Shown: in pieces, positions 34,471-43,394 of the stretch | Position numbering within the stretch: the first letter of the stretch is position 1 | How the letters are laid out: each line of letters opens with the position of its first letter | Source: Opitutaceae bacterium | GTDB taxonomy: Bacteria > Verrucomicrobiota > Verrucomicrobiia > Opitutales > Opitutaceae | Length of the DNA: 64,000 nucleotides | NCBI GenBank assembly: GCA_024233285.1 | Contig: JACKPU010000001.1 | Span: 1 to 64,000, forward strand | Direction: 5' to 3' | Notes under the pieces: generated by a model | The model's input: only the letters and a program-made list of their open reading frames with translations | Told to the model about the DNA's origin: nothing | The model's database searches: none | Position numbers and translations under genes: made by a program

Positions 34471-34518
34471 GATCAGATGGAGACATCGCTACCCAGCGAA
34501 AATGTCTCCCGGCTGATC
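34471..34518 (-). ncRNA. Conserved leader hairpin of cassette B
   Basis: Outer pair GATC (34515-34518) with GATC (34471-34474); inner stem GGAGACA with TGTCTCC (34503-34509 and 34479-34485 in plus coordinates). It ends right before the ATG at 34470. Compared with cassette A, the second base pair of the outer stem and two to three pairs of the inner stem differ on both sides, keeping the structure. Confidence 0.6.
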
Positions 34519-34632
34519 ACGAACTTGCCAAAGAACAGCGGGAAAGGACCCGCATAACCTTGACCCGTCAATAGCGGGAACCGTGCCAAAAGGGGATTTA
34601 ACTTTCCCGTCACAATTCGCCCGCGGCACCGC

Positions 34633-35229
34633 TTACGCTTTGCCCATTTTGCGCAGCGCTTTGTTGATTTTGTCCAAATCGCACCGCTCCGGATCATAGT
34701 CCGGTCCGAGCCAGTTGATCCACTCGCGGCCCAAATCCGACTCGGGCTCCTTGATGCAGACCAGCATGTCGTGAAACGCCTCGAGCCCGCCGCAGTCTTC
34801 CGGCGGTCCGGCCCGCTCACCGGCGAGGCATTGGGGATAAGTCTGCCCCTTTTCAATCACACCGGTCTTTTCCACCGTGATCTCGATCCGCCAAGTCTCG
34901 CCAAAATGATACTCGTAGCCAAACCGGCCGCGGTGCTCCAAATCGAGATCGGCCAGCGACACGTCGCGATCGTCCTCCACGACCAGCCCCTCCGACCGCA
35001 CCGGGTTGCCCATGCGCAGGTCATCAAACACGAAGGCATGGGTCTGGTAATCGAACCAATCGAACACAATCTGGATGGAATCGTGCAGCCGCGAAAGCCA
35101 CATGCTCTCCTGCACCAGCATGCGCCGCCAGATGCGCGGCTCCGTGCCCGCGATTTCCAACCGCAGCACAAACGCCTTTTCCGGCGCCTTCTTCTTGGCC
35201 GCGCCCACGCCATCCAACAGGGAGATCAT
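34633..35229 (-). CDS. pRiA4b ORF-3-like family protein
   Basis: A 198-residue protein of the plasmid pRiA4b ORF-3-like (IS1096 passenger-like) family: 'FVLRLEIAGTEPRIWRRMLV', 'LSRLHDSIQIVFDWFDYQTHAF', 'LDLEHRGRFGYEYHFGETW' and 'YPQCLAGERAGPPEDCGGLE', then 'W...LGPDYDPERCDLDKIN'. The family is widespread and of unknown function, often associated with mobile DNA. The start at ATG 35229 is preferred over a TTG upstream. It lies between the small cassettes and the thiamin-regulated receptor. Confidence 0.88.
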   Translation of the reverse strand: MISLLDGVGAAKKKAPEKAFVLRLEIAGTEPRIWRRMLVQESMWLSRLHDSIQIVFDWFDYQTHAFVFDDLRMGNPVRSEGLVVEDDRDVSLADLDLEHRGRFGYEYHFGETWRIEITVEKTGVIEKGQTYPQCLAGERAGPPEDCGGLEAFHDMLVCIKEPESDLGREWINWLGPDYDPERCDLDKINKALRKMGKA

Positions 35230-35296
35230 TCCCCGCCAATCCAACGGAAACCCGCCGCCTCCGCAAGCGCGGCGCGGCGGGCGGACGTCACATCGG

Positions 35297-37666
35297 TCAG
35301 AACTTCCACTTCACGTAGCCTTCGAGACGCAGCGGCAGGTCTTGGAAGATGAGGACGTTGTTCGACCAGTTGTCGCCGTTGTGGATCCAGTTGCGGCGGT
35401 CGAGGGCGTTGAGGATGTCGAGGTTCACCTCCCACTTCGGCGTGCGGTAGAAGAAAAACAGGTCGAGGAACACCTGCGGCGGGATGTGATATTCGTTGAG
35501 CAAATTGCCGGGTTGTTCGCCCTGCCAGCTCGCGCCGAAACCGCCGCCGAAGCCGTTCTCCAGACGATAGGAAAGGCTGCTGTTCACGACCACACGAGAG
35601 AGGCCGGGGATACGGTAGTCACCGGGCGGAAGTTTATCCCAAGTGAAGCCGATGCCATTGCCCTGGCCGCCCGGACCTTGGCCCAACGCATAGAGATTAT
35701 AGAGCGTGGTGCCGCCGGCCTGTGACGCGGTGGAATTGTCGAAGCGGCCATCGGTCAGCGCGACATTGAAGGTCGCGTTGAGGCGCTGATGCGGTTGGTA
35801 AACGAGCTCAAATTCCGCTCCACGAATCTTAAGGTTTTTGCGATCGCCACCGAGTTCGAGCTCGGTGCGGCGCTGATCAAACAGCGCAATGCCCGCGAAG
35901 AGCGTATTGTCGAACAGCGCGAACTTCGCGCCGACTTCCGCGAGCCGACTGAGATTGGTGAAGTCGTCGGGATCGATGATGCCGTTCCCGTTACCGTCGT
36001 CCTTCAGCATGATGCCGCCGCCGGTCACGTTGCCGTGGACAGCGTAGGCGCGCTGGTAGGTCGCGTAGAGTGACGAGGCCGGTGACAGCGCGTAACTCAG
36101 GCTCGTGTTCCACGAAAGCGCGGTGTCGTTGTGTTCGTCGTGCCAATCGATGCCAGAGGCATCGCTGAGCGGATCGCGCGCCTTGGCAAAGAAACCATCG
36201 AGACGCAGACCGGCGAGCAACGACAGCTTGTCGGTCAGCTTCACGTCGTCCTGCACGAAGAGCGCGGGATTGAAGAGCGTGGAATCGGTCGTCTCCGGGC
36301 TGCCGTAGGAGGCCGGAAAATACAAGCGTCCTCCGGGCCCTTCGAAACCGGGATAATACGAATTCGGATAATCGCGCTCGTGGTTGTAGCTCGTGCCCGG
36401 CGCGGTGAGGTCGTATTGGAAGAAATACTCGTTGAAGTAATTCGTGTAGCTCTCGCGCTCTTCATAGCGCAGCGCGAGTCCGGCAATGACGGCGTGCGGT
36501 TTGCCGCCGAGATCGAGCCGGGCATGCCACTCCGTGCGGTTCTCAAACGTGAACTGCTCCGCATACTCGATGTATTCGAACTCGTGGTAACGACGGCGAT
36601 CCACGTATTCCGCCAGAGTGCGGTTGACGAGTTTTCGCCCGGAGGACGGCTTGCTGGTCACAATGAATTGTCCGCGGGCGACATTGGCGTTGGAGAAATC
36701 ACCGTCGGAAAACAGCGTGGCATCGCGCGGGACCTCCACCGAAGTCGTGCCCGGAATCGTGCCGGCGATCGCGCCGGTGTTGTTGTCGTAACCGAGATCG
36801 GGCAGCGCGCCGGTGTAATACGTGCCTTGGTCGATCAGGTCTTGGTTGGGCCGGTTGATGCCGAGGAGCTGCGGCGCGGCCTGCCACATGTATTGCGCAT
36901 TGGCCTCAAGCGTGAGTGAATCGCTCGGCTTGGACAGCCACGCGAGAAACAGGTCCTGCCGGTCGTCGCGGCCGCCATGCTGGCGAAAGAACGTGTCGTC
37001 TTCCTTGCCCTCGTAGCTCACACGCCAGGCGGATTTTCCGTTGGGCAACGGTGCGGTCGTGTCGATCTGCCACGAGCCATTGAGCCATGAACCGCCGTCG
37101 GGCACCCACGTGCCGATGCGCGTGGTGACGGTCGTCTGCTTGGTGAACTGCGGCTGCTTCGTCACGTAGTTGACGTAACCGCCGGTAAAGAAACCGCTGC
37201 CGTAAACCGCCGATCCGGGGCCGCGCACCACATCGACCGCTTCGATACCGTTAAACGACGGAAAGTAGCCGAAGTTGTTATAGCTGAGCCGCTGGCCGTT
37301 GATGAACGTCTCGGCCAGATCGCCCCGGATGTTGGGAATCGTCACCTTGCCATAGCTGGCCGAGGCATAACTGCCGGGCGCATAGGCGGTGATTTCGCTC
37401 ACACCATTGATGCCGCGCTCGCGGAGCAACGCCTGCGTAATGGTCGAAAATGCGCGCGGCGTATCGAGGATGTTGCGCGCATCGCCAAAGACGCCCTCGG
37501 TCTCGCGCACAAGGGGGTTGACCGAGTCTTCGAGCGGAAGACCGGTGACTTCAAAGCGCTCGAGCCGCACCAAATCGGGCGCGGCATCGACGCTGGTTTG
37601 AGCCCGCGCGCCGGAGAGTCCGGCGGCCGCGGCAAGTATGAGGAGGATTCGTGTCGGGATTTGCAT
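35297..37666 (-). CDS. TonB-dependent receptor under TPP riboswitch control (thiamin uptake)
   Basis: A 789-residue outer-membrane receptor: signal peptide ending 'GARAQ', a TonB box near 'LVRLERFEVTG', a plug domain ('IPNIRGDLAETFINGQRL', 'VDVVRGPGSAVYGSGFFTGG') and a 22-strand barrel ending in aromatic 'YVKWKF'. It imports a siderophore-sized ligand with TonB energy. The TPP riboswitch directly upstream shows that expression falls when thiamin pyrophosphate is plentiful, so it likely imports thiamin or a precursor. A TTG at 37687, with GGGAG six bases before it, is an alternative start to the ATG at 37666. Confidence 0.9.
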   Translation of the reverse strand: MQIPTRILLILAAAAGLSGARAQTSVDAAPDLVRLERFEVTGLPLEDSVNPLVRETEGVFGDARNILDTPRAFSTITQALLRERGINGVSEITAYAPGSYASASYGKVTIPNIRGDLAETFINGQRLSYNNFGYFPSFNGIEAVDVVRGPGSAVYGSGFFTGGYVNYVTKQPQFTKQTTVTTRIGTWVPDGGSWLNGSWQIDTTAPLPNGKSAWRVSYEGKEDDTFFRQHGGRDDRQDLFLAWLSKPSDSLTLEANAQYMWQAAPQLLGINRPNQDLIDQGTYYTGALPDLGYDNNTGAIAGTIPGTTSVEVPRDATLFSDGDFSNANVARGQFIVTSKPSSGRKLVNRTLAEYVDRRRYHEFEYIEYAEQFTFENRTEWHARLDLGGKPHAVIAGLALRYEERESYTNYFNEYFFQYDLTAPGTSYNHERDYPNSYYPGFEGPGGRLYFPASYGSPETTDSTLFNPALFVQDDVKLTDKLSLLAGLRLDGFFAKARDPLSDASGIDWHDEHNDTALSWNTSLSYALSPASSLYATYQRAYAVHGNVTGGGIMLKDDGNGNGIIDPDDFTNLSRLAEVGAKFALFDNTLFAGIALFDQRRTELELGGDRKNLKIRGAEFELVYQPHQRLNATFNVALTDGRFDNSTASQAGGTTLYNLYALGQGPGGQGNGIGFTWDKLPPGDYRIPGLSRVVVNSSLSYRLENGFGGGFGASWQGEQPGNLLNEYHIPPQVFLDLFFFYRTPKWEVNLDILNALDRRNWIHNGDNWSNNVLIFQDLPLRLEGYVKWKF

Positions 37667-37747
37667 TTGGATAAATGCCCGACCCAAATCGGACTCCCGT
37701 TGAAGGCGGCGACGCGGCGCCCCTTGGCGCTATTCGCGGCGCCTGCT

Positions 37748-37846
37748 GTTTCCTTCGTCGGCATGATCCGTTTCAGGTTCGAAGGGTCGAGCGGCCGAAT
37801 CGTGCCGCAATCTCAGCCCTCCGCGGAGGGCACCCCTACAGGCAAG
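37748..37846 (-). promoter_or_regulatory. TPP riboswitch (THI element)
   Basis: Read on the minus strand, the consensus is complete: 'TAGGGGTGCCC', 'GGGCTGAGA', 'ACCCTTCGAACCTGA' and 'GGATCATGCCG', ending with 'GAAGGAAAC'. It sits 82 bp upstream of the TonB receptor ATG at 37666. Downstream GC-rich hairpins (GGCGCCGCGAATAGCGCC region) could form the expression platform. Confidence 0.97.
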
Positions 37847-37897
37847 CCGCAACCAACGCGCATAACGCGCGTCGTGCAAACAAAACTTTTGTCATGC

Positions 37898-39598
37898 TCA
37901 ATAACCTGCCGCCGCGTTCGTGCGGCGCGGATCGGCATAGCCGGTATAACTGCCATCGGCATTCAGTTCGATGACGTTGATACCGCCAAAGTGCCGCCCA
38001 GTTCCCGCGGGTTCGGGTAGTTCGACCAACCAGCCCATGGCTTGCAACGCCGCGACCACCTCGGGGTCAAGCGATTGCTCGGCTTCAACCTTTTCGTGGC
38101 CGTTCCAACCTTGCCCGCCAGTGAAATGCAGGCGCGTGTCGCCGATGCTTTCCGCCAACGAACGGTCCAGCACGAGGTGGTCGATCATCGTTTGCAAAAT
38201 TGCCGTCGGGATGCGGGATGCCCCGGGAATACCAATGGCGAATTGCGGCCGACCGTCGCGAAACACGAGCGTGGGTGCGATCGTCGAACGCGGGCGTTTG
38301 CCCGGTGCCGGCGCGTTCACGCTGTTTGGCGTCGAATAGGCGAAGTTGCTCATCGTGTTGTTGAGCACGACCCCGGTGCCCGGTGCCACCACGCCCGCGC
38401 CGAAGTGCAGACTGAGCGATTGCGTGGCGCACACGATGTTGCCCTGCGCATCGGCCACGGCGAAATGCGTGGTCGCGGCCGCGTAATCGTCGGTGAATGA
38501 TTGATCGTAAAAGGCCGCGACTTCATCGGCCGCCTCCGGATCGACATTGGCGCGCGCCTTCTCCCGCAGTTCCGCCACCGAGTCTGGGGCCACGAGCTTT
38601 TCAAAATTGAACCGCGCTTCCTCGACGTCGGCGATGCGCGCTTGCACGAGCGGAATGACCTGACGCCACACTCGACCGAGCAAATCGATATTCTCCGCCG
38701 CGCGCAGCGGGCCGCCGGCAAAGGATTCTTTTTCGAGCACCTTGAGCATGGTCAGCAGCAATGCCGGACCCGTCGCCGGCGGCGGTGCGGCCACGATTTG
38801 CCGGCCGTGAAAATCAATCGCAACCGGTTCGGTCAGCCGCGCCTCGTAGTGGGCAAAGTCTTCCAATTTCAAGACGCCACCGCCCGCATCTGATGCCGTC
38901 ACGATCGCCTCGGCTACGGATCCGCGATAAAACCCATCGCGACCGTTTTGGGCCAGCAGCTCCAGCGTGTGCGCCAGATCCGGATTGGGCAGCCGGCTGC
39001 CGATTTCCGGCAACGCCCCACCGGGCAGATAGAGTCGCGCGATTTCCGCATCACCGCGCCGCAGTTTCTTCTCCTGCTCGGCAAAGAACAGATGCGTTTT
39101 CGGCAGAATCTCAAACCCCTCGCGCGCAAGTTCGATGGCCGGCGCGATATCGTCGGCCCAAGGACGCGCGCCCCATTGCTGATGCGCGAGCCAGAGACCC
39201 GCGGGGAGACCGGGCACGCAAACCGCGCCGTAGCCGTAGTTGCGGCCGGCGGCGGGGCTGGCCTTGTAGGCCTCCACGTCCAGTGAACCGGCGGCATCCA
39301 TCGCATCGATCACGTAGGTGCGCTTGGTTGCCGCCTCATAATAAAGCAGCATGAGCTTGCCGCCCAAGCCGGAGCCGTAGGGCTCGGCAACATTGAGCGC
39401 GAGCGAGACGGATATCGCCGCATCGATCGCGTTGCCGCCGGCTTTCAAGGTGCGCAGCCCCGCTTCCGCCGCTTGCGGATGCCCCGCCACCACCATGCCG
39501 TGCGATCCCGCGACCGGCGTAACCGTCACGGGCACGTTCGCTATCGCGAACACAGGCGCGATCAGGCAGAGAAGGGAAAACAGACCCCGGGGTTTCAT
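37898..39598 (-). CDS. ggt: Gamma-glutamyltransferase
   Basis: A 566-residue exported Ntn-hydrolase: signal peptide 'MKPRGLFSLLCLIAPVFAIA', substrate segment 'MVVAGHPQAAEAGLRTLKAG', 'GGNAIDAAI' and the autoprocessing site 'AATTHFAVADAQGN', whose Thr376 would become the N-terminal nucleophile of the small subunit. The small subunit continues with 'LNNTMSNF' and 'GIPGASRIPTAILQT'. It cleaves gamma-glutamyl bonds of glutathione and related peptides in the periplasm. It lies between two TonB receptor genes on the same strand. Confidence 0.92.
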   Translation of the reverse strand: MKPRGLFSLLCLIAPVFAIANVPVTVTPVAGSHGMVVAGHPQAAEAGLRTLKAGGNAIDAAISVSLALNVAEPYGSGLGGKLMLLYYEAATKRTYVIDAMDAAGSLDVEAYKASPAAGRNYGYGAVCVPGLPAGLWLAHQQWGARPWADDIAPAIELAREGFEILPKTHLFFAEQEKKLRRGDAEIARLYLPGGALPEIGSRLPNPDLAHTLELLAQNGRDGFYRGSVAEAIVTASDAGGGVLKLEDFAHYEARLTEPVAIDFHGRQIVAAPPPATGPALLLTMLKVLEKESFAGGPLRAAENIDLLGRVWRQVIPLVQARIADVEEARFNFEKLVAPDSVAELREKARANVDPEAADEVAAFYDQSFTDDYAAATTHFAVADAQGNIVCATQSLSLHFGAGVVAPGTGVVLNNTMSNFAYSTPNSVNAPAPGKRPRSTIAPTLVFRDGRPQFAIGIPGASRIPTAILQTMIDHLVLDRSLAESIGDTRLHFTGGQGWNGHEKVEAEQSLDPEVVAALQAMGWLVELPEPAGTGRHFGGINVIELNADGSYTGYADPRRTNAAAGY

Positions 39599-39601
39599 CG
39601 G

Positions 39602-39636
39602 AAAATAAATTCGGCGGACCAGTGCGGTCCGCCGAA
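39602..39636 (-). terminator. Terminator of the second TonB receptor gene
   Basis: TTCGGCGGACC, loop agtgc, GGTCCGCCGAA is an 11-bp perfect stem; on the minus strand it is followed by TTTATTTT, 18 bp after the receptor stop codon. Confidence 0.8.
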
Positions 39637-39653
39637 GCATTGGGCCAACTTGC

Positions 39654-42413
39654 TCAGAACTTGAACGAGGCCTCGACGTAGGTCACGCGGCCACGCGGAT
39701 CCGAATAGTCGGAGCTGTAGCCACTGGAGCTCGCCGGATAGAACGGAGGATCCTCGTTGAAGAGGTTGTTCATGCCGACGCGCAGGCGCAGACCCTTGAG
39801 CGAGCCTTCACGGAACGAGTAGCCGACGCTGGCATTGGTGACCCAATATTGGTCCACAATGCGACGTTGACCGGCGGCCGAGTAGGTCGTCGAAGCGAGG
39901 TAGTCGTCCGTCACGCGTTCGGAAATCGAGGCGGACCAGGAGCCGAGATCCCACTTGATCGTCGCAGTGCCCTTGAAACGCGGATTGCCGTTATTGCGAA
40001 TGAGTTGGGACTGGTTGCCCTGCTCGTCGATCGTAATGAGCTTGTTGGTGTAGCTGACCGAGGCATTGCCACCGAAGCGACCGATGCGCGTTTCCGGTCC
40101 GCGGTAATCGAAACCGACATCGAAGCCGTGGATTTCGCGCAGCGAACGGTTCTGGTAAGTGCTGATGACCTCGACCAACACGCCGGGGATGCCGGCGGTG
40201 ATGTCATCCGGCGTGCGCGGGGCGCGAATCACGAGCGGATTGCTGCCGCCATTGGCCGCCCAGAGGTCGGCATCGAGTTCGAGTTCGTCCTGGGCGTCGG
40301 TGTTGTCGATCTGGTTGAACTGCTTGATACGGAAGTAATCGCCGAAGAGCGTCAGTCCTTTGACGCCGGGCACTTCAATGACGACACCGATGCTGCGTGA
40401 TTCGGATTCCTCGGGTTTGAGGTTGGCATTACCACCGGCGACGACGCGCTTGGTGATGTTGGTGGCCGAATCAGGCTGGCCGGGACGCGCCGGGTCAATG
40501 AAGCCTTCGCTGCGACGACCGATGGCCGGCGTGTAGAGTTCGACGACGGTCGGAGCGCGGAAGCCTTCGTTGTAGGAGGTGCGGACCATGAACCAGTCCA
40601 CCGGACGGAAATCCAGACCGACACCGGGCTTGAGAGCATCAAAGCGCTCGTAGCTTTCGTAACGGACGGCGGCGCGGACATTGAGGCTTTCCAAACCAGT
40701 CATGCGGTTCTTTTCGCTGACCAGCGGCACGGAAACCTCGGTGTAGGTGGCGTAGAGATCGCGCGATGCGTCCACATCGATCTGTTCGGACTGCGCGATG
40801 ACATCGTCGGCGAGGCCGTAGGGATCGTTGCGCTGCTTCATCGACTCCTTGCGATATTCGCCGCCGACCGCGAGTTGGATCGCGCCGCCGGAAATCTCGT
40901 AGATTTCACCCGAAGCCTTCGCGTCAAAGGAGCTCATCGTGCTCACGCCGTCGTCCCAGATGGAGATGACAAACGGATCAACCTGCGCGGCAGTGTTGCC
41001 GCCGGGCGCGGCGAACGGATTGAAGGCGTTGGGCGTGTTGAGCGCGAGCTGCTGTTCAAACAGGCTCTGCGAAATGTGGCCGCCGTTTTCCTGGTAGGCG
41101 TGGCCGCGCATATAAAGGGCGGCGGCTTCCCACGTCCACGAATCGAGCGGCAGATCGCCGCGGAGGCCGGCCACCAAACGATAGCTGTCGGCATCGGTTG
41201 AGTAGGTGCGCAGGCCGGCATCGAGCACGCGGTAATTGCGAATCAAGACGTCACGCGGCGTGGCGACGCCCGAGTTAACGCCCACCGGGCTGTAATAATT
41301 GGTCTTGGGAATGATGACCCCGTCGGTGCCGGAGGAGACCGGAATCGAATCGGTGTAGCCGGAGGATTGCGACTCGTAGTAGGACAACTCGGCGAAGAGC
41401 TCCAACGTCTCGCTCAACTCATGCTGCAGATTGGTGAAGAGGTTGTAGCGCGTGGCATTCGGAATCAGCGTCGTGTTGGGCTGAAAGTTATAGGTGGCGG
41501 TCGGGCCCGAACCACTGGCACGCAGACCGGTGTCGGGGTTGTAGTGAAATAATCCCGTGCCGGAAGTGACGCCGGGAACGGACACGCCCGAGCCGTTGTC
41601 GTTGACCGCGGTAAAACGGCCATAAGGACCGGAACTGGAACGACGGTTGTAAGCATTGACGGTGTCCCAAGGCGCACCGACATAGGGGCGCTTGTCGGCA
41701 TCCTTCGCATAGTCACGCGAACGGGCATAAAGCGCGTCGCGATCGAAATAGCTGAAGAACAGACCGAAGTTCGATTTACCTTCGTTGAAGGTGGCACCGG
41801 CGGAAGCTGAGAAATCGATTTCCCTCAGGGTCGTGGTATCCCAGGAATAGCGAACGCTGGCATCGTAGCCGGAGTAGTTGTCCTTGAGAATCCAGTTCAC
41901 GACACCACCAATGGCATCGGAACCGTAGATCGCGGACGCACCGTCGCGCAGGATTTCCACCTGCTTCACCGCCGAACGCGGGATGGCGTTGATGTTGACG
42001 AACTGCACGCCAGGGGTGCCAGGCGTGACACCATAGGCCGCCAGGCGGCGACCGTTGAGCAGCACGAGCGTGCGGCCGGCACCGAGGTTGCGGAGGTTGA
42101 TGGAGGCAACGTCACCGCGCGCCCCGTTGGGGCCGGTTTCGGCGTCATTGATCGAAAGGTTGGTCGAAAACGGCAGCGCTTCCACGAATTCGGAAATGGT
42201 GCCGTAACCCGCGGCCGTGAGGTCGTCGAACGAGACGACCGTGACCGGCAGGGTTTTTTCGGTATCGATGCCCTTGATGTTGGAACCGGTCACCGTGAAA
42301 GCTTCGAGCTGCACGGTTTCGTCGGTTTGAGGGGGCGGCACGTTCTGGGCCAGCACCGGCAAAGGAGCCAGCACGCTGAGAACGGAGATCAGGCGAACTA
42401 ACGGGTGTTTCAT
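39654..42413 (-). CDS. TonB-dependent receptor
   Basis: A 919-residue outer-membrane receptor: signal peptide 'MKHPLVRLISVLSVLAPLPV' to about residue 22, TonB box within 'ETVQLEAFTVTGS', plug motifs 'VASINLRNLGAGRTLVLLNG' and 'KQVEILRDGASAIYGSDAIG', and a barrel ending 'TYVEASFKF'. No SusD partner follows, so it is not a SusC-type glycan importer. This plug type is common in receptors for peptides, sugars and siderophores. The neighbouring gamma-glutamyltransferase hints at peptide substrates, but this is weak. Confidence 0.92.
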   Translation of the reverse strand: MKHPLVRLISVLSVLAPLPVLAQNVPPPQTDETVQLEAFTVTGSNIKGIDTEKTLPVTVVSFDDLTAAGYGTISEFVEALPFSTNLSINDAETGPNGARGDVASINLRNLGAGRTLVLLNGRRLAAYGVTPGTPGVQFVNINAIPRSAVKQVEILRDGASAIYGSDAIGGVVNWILKDNYSGYDASVRYSWDTTTLREIDFSASAGATFNEGKSNFGLFFSYFDRDALYARSRDYAKDADKRPYVGAPWDTVNAYNRRSSSGPYGRFTAVNDNGSGVSVPGVTSGTGLFHYNPDTGLRASGSGPTATYNFQPNTTLIPNATRYNLFTNLQHELSETLELFAELSYYESQSSGYTDSIPVSSGTDGVIIPKTNYYSPVGVNSGVATPRDVLIRNYRVLDAGLRTYSTDADSYRLVAGLRGDLPLDSWTWEAAALYMRGHAYQENGGHISQSLFEQQLALNTPNAFNPFAAPGGNTAAQVDPFVISIWDDGVSTMSSFDAKASGEIYEISGGAIQLAVGGEYRKESMKQRNDPYGLADDVIAQSEQIDVDASRDLYATYTEVSVPLVSEKNRMTGLESLNVRAAVRYESYERFDALKPGVGLDFRPVDWFMVRTSYNEGFRAPTVVELYTPAIGRRSEGFIDPARPGQPDSATNITKRVVAGGNANLKPEESESRSIGVVIEVPGVKGLTLFGDYFRIKQFNQIDNTDAQDELELDADLWAANGGSNPLVIRAPRTPDDITAGIPGVLVEVISTYQNRSLREIHGFDVGFDYRGPETRIGRFGGNASVSYTNKLITIDEQGNQSQLIRNNGNPRFKGTATIKWDLGSWSASISERVTDDYLASTTYSAAGQRRIVDQYWVTNASVGYSFREGSLKGLRLRVGMNNLFNEDPPFYPASSSGYSSDYSDPRGRVTYVEASFKF

Positions 42414-42595
42414 GTTCTGCTTGGTTTGATGGTCACGGGGTGAATTCCGAATGCATGGCCCGGAGCGAGGATTTCCAAGGGAAAATCGGGCGGAGGATCA
42501 TTTTTAAGACGCACGCGGAAAAACTGAAGCGATGCATCCCATCATAGAAGAATCCGTGCCAGCTGACTATGGTGACGACTCCTCACCCGCATGGC

Positions 42596-42605
42596 GTAGT
42601 TCTAC
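42596..42605. promoter_or_regulatory. GTAGTTCTAC site upstream of LuxR-type regulator
   Basis: GTAGTTCTAC lies 55 bp upstream of the response-regulator start. The same decamer recurs 74 bp upstream of the DUF4097 gene at 62731-62740. A GTAG-nn-CTAC inverted half-site pair would suit a dimeric regulator. The rest of 42414-42660 shows nothing else recognisable. Confidence 0.3.
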
Positions 42606-42660
42606 TTAATCCGACTCAGCTCTTGCCGCGCCGTGATTCTTGTCTGTGCTGAAAATCACC

Positions 42661-43323
42661 ATGTCAGGAAACGCGCCCAATCCCTACGCCAAGCTGCGCT
42701 TCGTCTTGGTGGACGACACGGCGAGTTTCCGGGAGCTGCTGAAGGATTCGCTCCAAAAGCGCTTTCAACCCAAGGCTTTGGTTGATTTCGCCGACGGGCG
42801 CGCGGCGTTGAACGAATGCCTGGCCAACCCGCCCGACCTGCTGATCGCCGATCTTTATCTGCGCGACATCGACGGTCGCGACGTGGTGAACGAGCTCCGC
42901 CGCCGCGATCTGCCCACCCGCGTCATCATGCTCACGGCCCATCCCGAGGCCCAACTCCCGGCCGAATTGCTCGGGCTAGGGGTCGCGGGCTTCGTGGACA
43001 AGAATTCTCCGCTCGAACAGATCGACCGCGCCGTGCAATGCGTGCTCGACGGCGGCATGTTCTTTTCCGCGACGGTGCCACCGCCGGTGCCCAAGGCCAC
43101 CGCCGAACCCGCCCTGCCCCGCCTGGGGGCCAACGCGCTCTCCGAACGCGAGCAGCAGGTCGCCCGGCTCGTCGCGCGCGGCCTGCTTTCCAAGGAGATC
43201 GCAGGCGAACTGAATCTCAGCACGCGCACCGTGGAAAAGCACCGCGCCCGCATTCTCGCCCGGCTCGGACTGCACGACACGCCGACCTTGGTGCGCTGGT
43301 GCCTGCGCAACGGCTTGGGTTGA
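42661..43323 (+). CDS. Response regulator, NarL/LuxR type
   Basis: A 220-residue protein with an N-terminal receiver ('FVLVDDTASFRELL', phospho-Asp in 'LLIADLYLRD', 'VIMLTAH', Lys in 'FVDKNSP') and a C-terminal LuxR HTH ('LSEREQQVARLVARGLLSKE', 'STRTVEKHRARILARLGLHD'). It would activate transcription when phosphorylated. The ATG at 42661 is preferred over an upstream TTG. It converges with a TPR histidine kinase gene 71 bp away, its probable partner. A terminator separates them. Confidence 0.9.
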   Translation: MSGNAPNPYAKLRFVLVDDTASFRELLKDSLQKRFQPKALVDFADGRAALNECLANPPDLLIADLYLRDIDGRDVVNELRRRDLPTRVIMLTAHPEAQLPAELLGLGVAGFVDKNSPLEQIDRAVQCVLDGGMFFSATVPPPVPKATAEPALPRLGANALSEREQQVARLVARGLLSKEIAGELNLSTRTVEKHRARILARLGLHDTPTLVRWCLRNGLG

Positions 43324-43372
43324 TTCATGCGCGGCGAGGGCGCCGCGGCTCCACTTTGGTGTCCGCTGGGGA

Positions 43373-43394
43373 CGCGCCGCCTCCGGCGCGTTTT
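43373..43394 (+). terminator. Terminator between response regulator and kinase
   Basis: CGCGCCG, loop cctc, CGGCGCG followed by TTTT, 50 bp past the regulator stop. The stem overlaps the region just past the convergent kinase stop. Confidence 0.7.

Noticed and set aside
34017..34518. Reading the tandem small-gene cassettes as integron cassettes with attC sites
   Set aside because: The hairpins lie before, not after, the genes, and the required RYYYAAC and GTTRRRY ends are missing; no integrase is present.
39654..42413. A SusC/SusD glycan-uptake pair
   Set aside because: No SusD-like lipoprotein gene follows and the receptor lacks the N-terminal carboxypeptidase-like domain of SusC.
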